Assembly: GCA_012513915.1 (NCBI GenBank)
Contig: JAAZBG010000175.1
Span: forward strand, 1-34,767
Direction of reading: 5' to 3'
DNA: 34,767 nt
DNA from: Fibrobacter sp.
Lineage (GTDB): Bacteria > Fibrobacterota > Chitinivibrionia > Chitinivibrionales > Chitinispirillaceae
Positions 8,876 to 16,382 of this stretch are shown one piece after another (within the stretch, counting starts at the first letter, position 1; every line of letters begins with the position of its first letter). The position numbers and the translations under genes are program-made. Below the pieces are notes generated by a model that saw only the letters and a program-made list of their open reading frames with translations, was not told the origin of the DNA and ran no database searches.

Positions 8876-9462
8876 AATGCACTCCTTTTTTGTTAAAGAG
8901 TAATAGAGCATTTGGTTAATTAAGAACCAGATGTGAATGGAGTACATAAGCAAAATGTCTGCCAATAATAATTTTACGAAAAAAAGGAGAACACATTTAA
9001 CTGCCACAATGTATAGTTTATGATTAAAAAAGCTTAACTTTAATAGATGACAGTAACACCATTATTGAGGGATAATAAGCCGCGTGAATTACCTTTAAGT
9101 AGCTATTGGATTTAAAAGGGATATATTAAAATAATATATGCAGATACTATTGATATACCGGTACACAGAGAAGGTCAGCGTATTATGAACCGGCAGTAGA
9201 ACTATGCGGTTTTACTTGACAACTTAATAACACTGTAAATGGAATGTTATTATGATGTGTATGATAAAACTGACAGTGTATCATAAAATTCTAACACCAA
9301 TTCCAATGTACCGGCAGGAAATACTTGACAGATGTATAGCAACAGATCCGGATACGCTTATAAAGACAATTTATAGTAAATCACTTATGCGTTTAACATC
9401 GTACTTGCATCGGGCAGATCAACTAACACAGTATCTTTATTATAACTACGGTGGTTAAATAC
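8876..9462. other. AT-rich intergenic region upstream of the protease gene
   Basis: The stretch holds the upstream region of the C25 protease gene, and beyond it no gene I can support. A 68-codon open frame on the plus strand (9252-9458) has a GGAATG about 8 bases before its ATG, but its product resembles nothing I know and its composition is inconclusive. No repeat, terminator or convincing -35/-10 pair was found. Confidence 0.4.
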
Positions 9463-10044
9463 TTATTTAATTGCAATAATCCTCATGTCTCTGAATTTTT
9501 TATGTGTTTTTGTCTTATGGGTCACTGTAACTTTGGAAAAACCGGTATTTAACAATTCGCATTTTATTTCTTTGGCATCCCAGACATAACGATGCGTTTC
9601 GTACATCAATTTATCTTTCTGATTACCATAAAACTGACTTCTGGCGTTTACTCTATGCCTTTTTTTGATATGGAAAAGTAACATTACGCACCTTAGAAAA
9701 TCAGGAGTTTCGATGATCAGTTTGCCATCTTTCTTTAAAACTGTATACCAGTTTTTAAACATCGCCTGAGCTTCCCATTTAACGAAATGCTCAACAACGT
9801 GAGAAGAAAATATCTCAGTTACAGAATTTGGTTCAACATCAAGTTTTCTGATATCGCAATAAACATCTGCAATACAGAATCCCCGCGAACAATCCTCAAT
9901 GTTGGAATCAGATGGATATAAATCGATATTTATAAAGTCAGGATACTTTACGCCGCCACAACCGAGGTGAAGCTTGACATCTTTTATTTTTTTCTGATCG
10001 ATATATTCCCGAAGTGTACAATTATCCATACTACTATCTTTCAT
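9463..10044 (-). CDS. class I SAM-dependent methyltransferase
   Basis: A 193-residue protein with the Rossmann-fold methyltransferase layout. Motif I is KLHLGCGG (24-31), the acidic residue that binds the SAM ribose follows in FINIDLYP (D41), and motif IV appears as IFSSHVVEHF (78-87), after which comes VLKKDGKLIIETPDF (motif VI-like). 'GCGGxxxPxFxNIDL' is common in methyltransferases found among cell-surface glycan and glycosyltransferase genes, but no such gene is adjacent here and the substrate is unknown. The start may be ATG 10044 or, five codons later, ATG 10029; neither has a strong ribosome site. Upstream lies an AT-rich stretch. Confidence 0.75.
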   Translation of the reverse strand: MKDSSMDNCTLREYIDQKKIKDVKLHLGCGGVKYPDFINIDLYPSDSNIEDCSRGFCIADVYCDIRKLDVEPNSVTEIFSSHVVEHFVKWEAQAMFKNWYTVLKKDGKLIIETPDFLRCVMLLFHIKKRHRVNARSQFYGNQKDKLMYETHRYVWDAKEIKCELLNTGFSKVTVTHKTKTHKKFRDMRIIAIK

Positions 10045-10137
10045 CTAATTTTTTTTCTCTAATGATAACTAAATATAGTTAAAAAAAATCTCTAATCACA
10101 GCCATATTTGCGGTTTGAAATTTTTACAATTTATTAA

Positions 10138-10314
10138 AAGATACGCAGCGATGAAGGTATCCCGATGGTCAGCAATTTTGTTAAAACATCGGATTTCCCC
10201 CAATGCACACTCTCTGCTCATCAGAAAAACGTAAACGATTTCAAATCTTATATTCAAATGTAAAAAGATAAAGCAAAGCAGCAGGCAACTACAGCTGCTG
10301 CTCCAGCGAAATGA
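10138..10314 (+). pseudogene. decayed reading frame of unknown family
   Basis: In one plus-strand frame, 41 codons that read like protein (ending NVNDFKSYIQM) meet a TAA at 10261-10263 and continue in the same frame for 16 codons as KDKAKQQATTAAAPAK before TGA. An Ala/Lys/Pro-rich end of this kind is common at the C-terminus of exported bacterial proteins. About 50 bases later GGGTG (10365-10369) and CACCC (10381-10385) form a short hairpin followed by TATTTTTT, a plausible terminator on the same strand. The picture fits the leftover 3' end of a deleted gene. The family is not recognised, and chance openness of the frame is possible. Confidence 0.3.
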
Positions 10315-10445
10315 TATGGTTGTCGAAGCGGTAGTAGCTTAGATAGGTAGATCGCAGAGATGCGGGGTGAAAAAAACTTACACCCTATTTTTTACAAAGA
10401 ACATCTCTTGAAAATATCTGTTCTTCGAGAACGCACCGGTGATTC

Positions 10446-11396
10446 TTATTTTATTTCAATAGCAGGAAATTTGATATTCTTATATTTAGTAAACTTTTCA
10501 TCAACCTTAATCTGATTTTCTTCTGTATAGAATCCACCTTGTGTATGTGTAATTTCCTTTACATGTTGTTTTCTTCCTTCCGTATCTGTACGGTCACGGC
10601 TTAATCCATCCTCCTGAATTACAAATTTCCACTTACCGTTATCTGTCTTTTCCAGATTTCCACCAGCACCACAAACCTGACATTCAACGGGGAAATGCAA
10701 TCCATCCCATTGCGGTTCGCCTAAAATCAATGCATTTGAATGACAGTTTGGACACCATCCCATATCCTCATCACCAAGCCAGCCTCTTTCTGCTACCGGT
10801 GTGTTTAACGATTTCATAATATTTTCACCCATCTTATGAGCACGTTTAATAATATCATCATGTAATAAACACTGTTTTGCTGCAGGTACTCCTGTTGCCA
10901 GATACATATCTACTACTTTAAAATCATTTGTAAAGCAGGTTGCCTGCATACTTTCTAAAGCCATTGATTGCCATGAACGGGTAGATCCTCCAACAGCAAT
11001 TAATCCTGCAACTTTGTCTCTATGTTTGATAGCTCCGATTGATTCTAAAAATGCTGATTCGTATGCAAGATTTCTATGGGTAAATTTTGTTAATGTTGCT
11101 GTCGGCATTAAACCATATGTCGGTGCTGATACAATAATCGCATCGACATTTAACATAACATCCATGATTGCATGTTTGTGATCCTTTTGGTGTAATGTGC
11201 AACCAACATTTTTCCCACTGCTCATGCCATGTACGCAAGCTGTACACCCTGAACATTCCAGAATGTTGTAATCGCGTAAGTTAATCATTATAACTTCAGC
11301 ACCTTGTTCCTGACATGCCAATAAGGCTTCCTTTAACAGAATTTCAGAATTTGAATCCTTTCTTCCTGCGGTGATACCTAATACTGTAAACGCCAT
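10446..11396 (-). CDS. flavodoxin-fold NAD(P)H-dependent FMN reductase with Cys cluster and zinc ribbon
   Basis: A 316-residue protein of the NADPH-dependent FMN reductase / iron-sulfur flavoprotein group. The FMN phosphate loop is GITAGRKDSNSEILL (7-21). Cysteines at 48, 51, 54 and 66 (C-x2-C-x2-C-x11-C) resemble the compact cluster motif of iron-sulfur flavoproteins, but with a longer last spacing. SAPTYGLMP (89-97) fits the second flavin loop. An extra C-terminal domain has WCPNCHSN (C215, C218) and CQVCGAGG (C239, C242), a likely zinc ribbon or rubredoxin-like knuckle. The start at ATG 11396 is set by AAAGGAG eight bases upstream. It probably passes electrons in an anaerobic cytoplasm; the partner is unknown. 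Its relatives, as I recall the family, are mostly clostridial, so transfer is possible. Confidence 0.75.
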   Translation of the reverse strand: MAFTVLGITAGRKDSNSEILLKEALLACQEQGAEVIMINLRDYNILECSGCTACVHGMSSGKNVGCTLHQKDHKHAIMDVMLNVDAIIVSAPTYGLMPTATLTKFTHRNLAYESAFLESIGAIKHRDKVAGLIAVGGSTRSWQSMALESMQATCFTNDFKVVDMYLATGVPAAKQCLLHDDIIKRAHKMGENIMKSLNTPVAERGWLGDEDMGWCPNCHSNALILGEPQWDGLHFPVECQVCGAGGNLEKTDNGKWKFVIQEDGLSRDRTDTEGRKQHVKEITHTQGGFYTEENQIKVDEKFTKYKNIKFPAIEIK

Positions 11397-11503
11397 GATA
11401 TGATCTCCTTTCAACTGTCATGCTTCAAACGGAAACAGAATTCCCCCTGTTAATTTTCTACATATGTTTTAGCAACAGCAACAAATAGTATGATTTGTTA
11501 TAC

Positions 11504-11544
11504 AAAAAAAATGGCGGATACAGTAAGTGACCCGCCATTTTTTT
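11504..11544 (-). terminator. rho-independent terminator of nagB
   Basis: TGGCGG (11512-11517) and CCGCCA (11532-11537) are flanked by runs of A and T that extend the stem to 13 base pairs. Read on the minus strand, the stem ends in eight T residues, 73 bases after the nagB stop. The T run on the other strand means it could work in both directions. Confidence 0.85.
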
Positions 11545-11616
11545 CACGCAATTCAAAGCACAATTCCTGTGACATCAAGGATAATAGCCCTTGAATATCA
11601 AATCTCCAGGTTTGAA

Positions 11617-12408
11617 TTAACTACCAATCATTTTTTGAACAAGATGTTTATTGTTTCTAATCCAGTCGTAATATTCTGTACGGGTAAGTTGTGATGCAGC
11701 ATCCTTATCCAGAACTACGGTAACATTGCTATGAAGCTGTAATGCGGAAGCTGTAATCATTGATGTAACCGGTCCCTCAATGAATTTAGCACAGACGTCG
11801 GCCTTTTTTATTCCATTCGCAATAAGTAATATTTTCTTTGCATCAAGAATAGTCCCGATACCCATTGAAATAGCAAACCGGGGTACGTCATCCTGACTAT
11901 TAAAAAATCGGGAGTTATCCTCTATTGTTTCTTTGTAGAGCGCTTTTACCCTGGTTCGGCTGGCAAAAGATGAACCGGGTTCGTTAAATGCGATATGTCC
12001 ATTTCTTCCAATACCAAGGATCTGTAAATCAATGCCACCAGCATCATTTATTTTATTTTCATACCACTCACAGAAAATTTCCGGGTCGTTTGTATTTCCC
12101 TGAGGAACAAAAACTTTTGACTGATTTATATTGACATGCTTAAAGATATTTTCGTTCATAAAATAATTGTAACTGTTTTTATGAAGCGGATCAAGACCAA
12201 CGTATTCATCAAGATTAAATGTTGTGATTTTTGAAAAGTCAAGGCCTTCTCTTTTATGCAGGTTTACAAGTTCACGATACATTCCAAGGGGCGTGTCACC
12301 AGTTGCAAGTCCCAGTGTCAGATCATGTTTTCTTCTAATTTCTGCTGCAATGAATTCCGCAGAAATTTTGCTCATTTCGTCGTAATTATCCGCAATTATA
12401 ACTTCCAT
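11617..12408 (-). CDS. nagB: glucosamine-6-phosphate deaminase
   Basis: NagB (263 residues) converts glucosamine 6-phosphate to fructose 6-phosphate plus ammonia, the last step in using N-acetylglucosamine or chitin-derived sugars. Family marks are GLATGDTPLGMY near residue 34, the catalytic stretch FNLDEYVGL with its Asp, and GIGRNGHIAFNEPG with the ring-opening His and the Glu. The length is usual (E. coli NagB has 266). ATG 12408 is preferred over the ATG two codons upstream because AAAGGA then lies six bases away rather than touching the start. No nagA or PTS gene is next to it; it is a single gene closed by a strong terminator. Confidence 0.95.
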   Translation of the reverse strand: MEVIIADNYDEMSKISAEFIAAEIRRKHDLTLGLATGDTPLGMYRELVNLHKREGLDFSKITTFNLDEYVGLDPLHKNSYNYFMNENIFKHVNINQSKVFVPQGNTNDPEIFCEWYENKINDAGGIDLQILGIGRNGHIAFNEPGSSFASRTRVKALYKETIEDNSRFFNSQDDVPRFAISMGIGTILDAKKILLIANGIKKADVCAKFIEGPVTSMITASALQLHSNVTVVLDKDAASQLTRTEYYDWIRNNKHLVQKMIGS

Positions 12409-12497
12409 GTACATTCCTTTTTTAATAGAATAAAGTGTATTGGACCCTTGTATTTATAAAATTCAACAACTTACACAATAAGAATACATTGCCCAAC

Positions 12498-12521
12498 AAA
12501 AAAAGGCAGGATAAATCCTGC
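12498..12521 (-). terminator. rho-independent terminator of the alcohol dehydrogenase gene
   Basis: GCAGGAT (12506-12512) pairs with ATCCTGC (12515-12521), and on the minus strand the stem is followed by C and seven T residues. It lies about 300 bases after the dehydrogenase stop codon, the only other gene end on this strand being nagB downstream, so the transcript would carry a long 3' tail. Confidence 0.7.
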
Positions 12522-12741
12522 AACATTGAATGAACTGCATTATTAACGCACTATTTTAATATAGTGCTTGAATTAACCGTATCCAACTAATACTTAACAT
12601 TTTATAAAAAAATGTAGATAGTTCTTTGCGATTTAGTTTATTAATAAATTATAGAAATTACAAAATTCTCTCACATATGAAGGCTTATTACTCACGACTG
12701 TAAAGGCCTATTATTTCTCCCGTAAACAGGATCGTACGGGT

Positions 12742-12797
12742 GTTCTCACGAATAACATCCGTGAGAACATAAACAGCCGCATTCCTTTTTAGAATGC
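12742..12797. repeat. two small hairpins downstream of the alcohol dehydrogenase gene
   Basis: GTTCTCACG (12742-12750) pairs perfectly with 12760-12768, and GCATTC (12779-12784) pairs with GAATGC (12792-12797). Both sit just past the dehydrogenase stop. Neither is followed by a T run, so they may protect the 3' end or help termination. Nothing else was found between 12409 and 12817 apart from these and the terminator at 12498. Confidence 0.4.
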
Positions 12798-12817
12798 ACA
12801 ATCGCGTATTAAGGAGA

Positions 12818-14017
12818 TCAGATTGACCTGCGATACATCCGTTCAATTGTACTCTCGTCAGCTTTTACAGGTGTAAGACTGAGGAGAAATCCAAGACTTG
12901 GTGTTGTAAGCGCCAGATTTGTCAACACAGGAACATCAGTGTCGCTGAAGCCAATAGCTTTCAATCCTGAGGGAACACCGATATCGGTAAGCCACCGTCT
13001 AATTCCCGAAGATGCATCATCGCTTTCACTCTCATTTCCAGTTAATCCCGGTACAATTGGAGAAAGGATATCGGCAAGTACTGCACCTTTTGTATGGTAA
13101 ATCTCACGTACCACTGCAGGAAGAAGCAGTGCAAGCCCCTGCCCGTGGATCACTTCCGGTTTCATGGCACTCAGCGGGTGTTCCAATGCGTGGGTACTGT
13201 GAAGCAGGCTGTTGTCAAACGCGATTCCTGCAAGCATTGCTGCATAGGTAAGAAAATAACGCGCAGTAAGATTGTTAGGTTTATCAAGTGCTATTGGAAG
13301 GTATTTCACGACAAGACGTATCGTTTCTCTTGCCAGAAGAACAGAGTAATACGATGCCACTGTAGTGGTTGCCGCCTCAATCACATGATTTATTGCATCA
13401 ATTGATACATAACGGGTCTGATCGGCTGACAGACCGGTCATGAGCGCAGGATCATCAATGGAAAATAACGGATAGATACAATCGAAGGCAATTACCGGTT
13501 TGAACTGTTTCTCAGGAATTGATACAACGGCAAAACGGTTTATTTCCGTTCCAGTCCCGTGGGTCAGGTTAATCGTCACTATCGGGAGAGCCTTTTCAGC
13601 GGTGAATTTTGCTTCATACAGTTCCCGGGCACTCTTTACCGGATTTGCCAGAAGAATCGCTGCACTTTTTGCTGCATCAATCGGACTGCCGCCTCCAATC
13701 CCAAACACCACCTGCGCATTAATTTTCTTACCTATTTTTACCGCTTCATCAACCTGGTCAACCTCAGGATTTGGTGTGATACCATTAAAAAGTTCATAGG
13801 TAAACCCGTTATCACGAAATGCTTTTTCCACATAAGCCCAGGCGCCACTTGAGGAAAATGAACTTTTTCCAGTTACGACAAGGACCCTGGAAATGCCCAT
13901 ATTTTTTAACGTTCCAGTAATTTCAGCTATTTTTGTAATAGCATTAACACCGAAGTACACGGTTGTTCTTGAACGGATTTCGCTGATTGCATTAATGTCG
14001 ACATTTTCGCCCTTCAT
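12818..14017 (-). CDS. iron-containing (group III) alcohol dehydrogenase
   Basis: A 399-residue NAD(P)-dependent dehydrogenase that reduces an aldehyde or ketone to an alcohol, or the reverse. The nucleotide loop is GIGGGSPIDAAK (106-117). By comparison with FucO the metal ligands are D207 and H211 in SIDAINHVIEA, H276 in the THALEHPLS block, and H291 in HGQGLALLLP. LTHGTGTEINRFAVV (151-165) takes the place of the more usual TSGTGSE block. Substrate class (butanol, propanediol or lactaldehyde type) cannot be decided. The start ATG 14017 has AAGGAG seven bases upstream. No enzyme of a known fermentation pathway is adjacent. Confidence 0.88.
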   Translation of the reverse strand: MKGENVDINAISEIRSRTTVYFGVNAITKIAEITGTLKNMGISRVLVVTGKSSFSSSGAWAYVEKAFRDNGFTYELFNGITPNPEVDQVDEAVKIGKKINAQVVFGIGGGSPIDAAKSAAILLANPVKSARELYEAKFTAEKALPIVTINLTHGTGTEINRFAVVSIPEKQFKPVIAFDCIYPLFSIDDPALMTGLSADQTRYVSIDAINHVIEAATTTVASYYSVLLARETIRLVVKYLPIALDKPNNLTARYFLTYAAMLAGIAFDNSLLHSTHALEHPLSAMKPEVIHGQGLALLLPAVVREIYHTKGAVLADILSPIVPGLTGNESESDDASSGIRRWLTDIGVPSGLKAIGFSDTDVPVLTNLALTTPSLGFLLSLTPVKADESTIERMYRRSI

Positions 14018-14281
14018 TTAAGGTCTCCTTAAAAAGTGATGATATGGTTATTACGCAGAGGAATTGAAATGCCCTGAAAATAAATTGACAGTACTACATT
14101 TACATTTGTCGACCTGTCTGTATCGAGAGCAAAACCATCACTCTACTACAGTAATTTTTTTTGTTCCAATGATCGTAATAACTGCTACAAAACGGGTGAT
14201 CACACAGAATCACTACGTAGCATATATATTGACATGATAAGAGCAATATATATCAGGAATATGAGTGTGGTCAATCATACA

Positions 14282-14368
14282 CGTAAAAAACAATTGATTA
14301 AGTGGAAAGCTGAGATCGAGTATAACAAAATAATCAATGACTCTTATTTCCACTATTTATGGATATTC
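14282..14368 (+). pseudogene. relic of an ANT(6)-type nucleotidyltransferase, second copy
   Basis: An internal piece of the same gene that is intact at 17888-18772. In frame it reads EYNKIINDSYFHYLWIF, against EYNNTINDFYFHYLWTF in the intact copy. Bases 14312-14368 match 18338-18394 with 8 differences in 57. Similarity upstream of 14312 fades (KQLIKWKAEIEY against KELSFPDETEY), and the N-terminal catalytic region is absent. The match stops at 14368, where the GGDEF tail begins in another frame, so the last third of the gene has been deleted. Confidence 0.7.
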
Positions 14369-14504
14369 AGCAGTAACGGCAAGTTTTGGGGTTACGCATT
14401 TTCGTAAGTAAGACAAGCAGATCACCGATCTTATCGAACGTGCCGACAAGGCGCTGTATGAGGCAAAAAGCAACGGCCGCAACCGGGTCGAACTCGCGGC
14501 GTGA
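14367..14504 (+). pseudogene. orphan 3' end of a GGDEF-domain gene, copy 1
   Basis: The frame reads SAVTASFGVTHFRK, then a TAA at 14409-14411, then DKQITDLIERADKALYEAK and an end in GRNRVELAA before TGA at 14502. This is the last 45 residues or so of a diguanylate cyclase: the strand before the last helix, then the ADxALYxAKxxGRN signature. The GGDEF motif and everything before it are absent, and the in-frame stop shows decay. Bases 14384-14503 match 18813-18932 with 10 differences in 120. The piece is visibly richer in G+C than its surroundings. Confidence 0.8.
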
Positions 14505-14821
14505 TAATGACATCAACGCTATTATTAATTGCCTTGAATAAATAAACCTTATTTCCCAATAAAAATATAGTATGTTTAGATCAGGTACTGATTCAAGATA
14601 ATTTGAACATATAAAAACCTGTAACATCATAATTTATTATAATTTTACCACCTGTTAGATGCATAAAAAGATTTGCCGGTTTTAGTTTGTTGCTGCAAAT
14701 ACCCGATATATTGCCTCAACGTGATTTCAAATATACCAGGTTTAAAAGTATATTGATCTGCAAATAATCTTGGCGTACCTAATTTATAACACGTAAATTT
14801 TCATCTCTTCTGGAGGCTATA
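14505..14821. other. intergenic region before the radical SAM gene
   Basis: AT-rich sequence in which I see no gene, repeat or convincing promoter. The last bases carry the ribosome site GGAGG five bases before the GTG start at 14822. Confidence 0.4.
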
Positions 14822-16303
14822 GTGAAGATTCTACTTATATACCCTGAATTTCCTGATACATTCTGGAGTTTCAAACATGCACTTAAATTTATTCACAAGA
14901 AATCATCCTTCGAGCCGCTTGGTCTGATCACTGTTGCTGCAATGCTGCCGGCAAAATGGGAAAAACGTCTGGTTGACATGAATGTACAGTCTCTCACAAA
15001 TAAGGATATTGAATGGGCTGATTATGCTTTTATCAGTGCAATGGTTGTACAAAGTGAGTCAGCAAAAGCAGTTATCACTAAATGTAAAAATGCTGGTCTG
15101 AAAATTGTCGCAGGCGGACCTTTGTTTACAATGGATCATGCTCAGTATGATGATGTTGATCACCTTGTATTAAATGAAGCGGAAATTACACTTTATGAAT
15201 TTCTGAAAGATCTCGAGCTCGGCACACCAAAGCATCTATATGCATCGACAGAATACCCAGACATTAAAGAAACACCTGCTCCTTTGTGGGAACTTGTCGA
15301 TCTGAAACGCTATGCATCCATATCAATTCAATACTCACGTGGCTGCCCGTTTGACTGCGAATTCTGTAATGTAACATCACTTCTCGGACACAAACCAAGG
15401 ATAAAAAGTACCAAACAGGTAATACATGAACTGGACACACTATACAAAGCGGGATGGCGCAAGAGTGTATTCTTTGTTGATGATAATTTCATTGGAAATA
15501 AAAAAGTTATAAAAGAGGAGTTGCTGCCAGCTCTTATTGAATGGCAGAGTGGCAAAGTCGGAATGCCTTTGAGCACCGAAGTTTCAATAAACATTGCAGA
15601 TGATACGGAACTTATGGAATTGATGTTCGCTGCAGGATTTGATACTGTTTTTATTGGTATTGAAACACCAGAAACCGAAGGTCTTGCAGAAAGCAACAAA
15701 AAGCAGAACCTTCACCGCAACCTTGTAGCAGATGTAAAACGCATACAACGCGCAGGTTTACAGGTTCAGGCCGGATTCATTGTCGGATTTGACAGTGATA
15801 CACAATCAACATTTCAGAGACAAATCGATTTCATCCAGAAAAGCGGTATCGTTATGGCAATGGTCGGTCTGCTTCAGGCACCAGCCGGAACAAAACTTTA
15901 CAAGCGGATGGAAAAGGAAGGCAGACTTACCGGTACATTCTCAGGAAACAATTCCGGTGCAACCACAAATATAATTCCTCAAATGAACATTGATACGTTA
16001 CAGACCGGTTACCGTCATGTTGTAAAACATATATATTCAAGTAAAAATTACTATGCAAGAGCAAAAACATTTCTTAAAGAATATAAAGCACCAAGATTTA
16101 CTATCCCATTAAGTTTCAATCTTATTTGGGCTTTTCTACGTTCTGCAATTCAATTGGGTTTATTCGGCCGTGAAAGCTTTCATTACTGGAGACTTTTAAC
16201 ATGGACAATCTTCCATCGTCCGAAACTATTCTCACAAGCAGTTACACTTTCCATTTACGGATATCATTTCCGGAAAGTTTACAACAATAACATAGCGCAA
16301 TAG
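14822..16303 (+). CDS. B12-binding radical SAM protein of the HpnP/DUF4070 type
   Basis: A 493-residue protein with three parts: an N-terminal cobalamin-binding-like Rossmann domain (about 1-140), a radical SAM barrel with the cluster motif SRGCPFDCEFC (C175, C179, C182) and FFVDDNFIGNK in the barrel, and a DUF4070-like C-terminus. The wording of many stretches (PEFPDTFWSF, FEPLGLITVAAMLP, YSRGCPFDCEFC, ETPETEGLAESNK) follows the subfamily that includes the hopanoid C-2 methylase HpnP. Most members, however, have unknown substrates and there is no hopanoid gene nearby. It probably methylates or rearranges an unactivated carbon using SAM with or without cobalamin. The start is GTG with GGAGG five bases upstream. 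A 38-base palindrome follows its stop. Confidence 0.85.
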   Translation: MKILLIYPEFPDTFWSFKHALKFIHKKSSFEPLGLITVAAMLPAKWEKRLVDMNVQSLTNKDIEWADYAFISAMVVQSESAKAVITKCKNAGLKIVAGGPLFTMDHAQYDDVDHLVLNEAEITLYEFLKDLELGTPKHLYASTEYPDIKETPAPLWELVDLKRYASISIQYSRGCPFDCEFCNVTSLLGHKPRIKSTKQVIHELDTLYKAGWRKSVFFVDDNFIGNKKVIKEELLPALIEWQSGKVGMPLSTEVSINIADDTELMELMFAAGFDTVFIGIETPETEGLAESNKKQNLHRNLVADVKRIQRAGLQVQAGFIVGFDSDTQSTFQRQIDFIQKSGIVMAMVGLLQAPAGTKLYKRMEKEGRLTGTFSGNNSGATTNIIPQMNIDTLQTGYRHVVKHIYSSKNYYARAKTFLKEYKAPRFTIPLSFNLIWAFLRSAIQLGLFGRESFHYWRLLTWTIFHRPKLFSQAVTLSIYGYHFRKVYNNNIAQ

Positions 16304-16324
16304 GAACATGCGGATAAATATAAT

Positions 16325-16362
16325 TTTACGTAGGGACAGGTCGCGACCTGTCCCTACGTAAA
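16325..16362. repeat. 38-base perfect palindrome between convergent genes
   Basis: Two 19-base arms (16325-16343 and 16344-16362) are exact reverse complements with no loop bases; the outer part is TTTACGTAGGGAC and the centre is TCGCGA. It lies 21 bases after the radical SAM stop and 20 bases before the MFS stop, both of which point at it, so it could end transcription from both sides. The GTAGGGAC edge echoes the CCCTACG edge of the hairpin at 1103-1123, suggesting a dispersed extragenic palindrome family. Confidence 0.8.
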
Positions 16363-16382
16363 TTGACAAAAAAAACAATCAA

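Noticed and set aside
9252..9458. 68-codon open frame on the plus strand
   Set aside because: It has a fair ribosome-site-like sequence, but the product matches nothing I know and its composition is not convincing, so it is mentioned only inside the intergenic entry.
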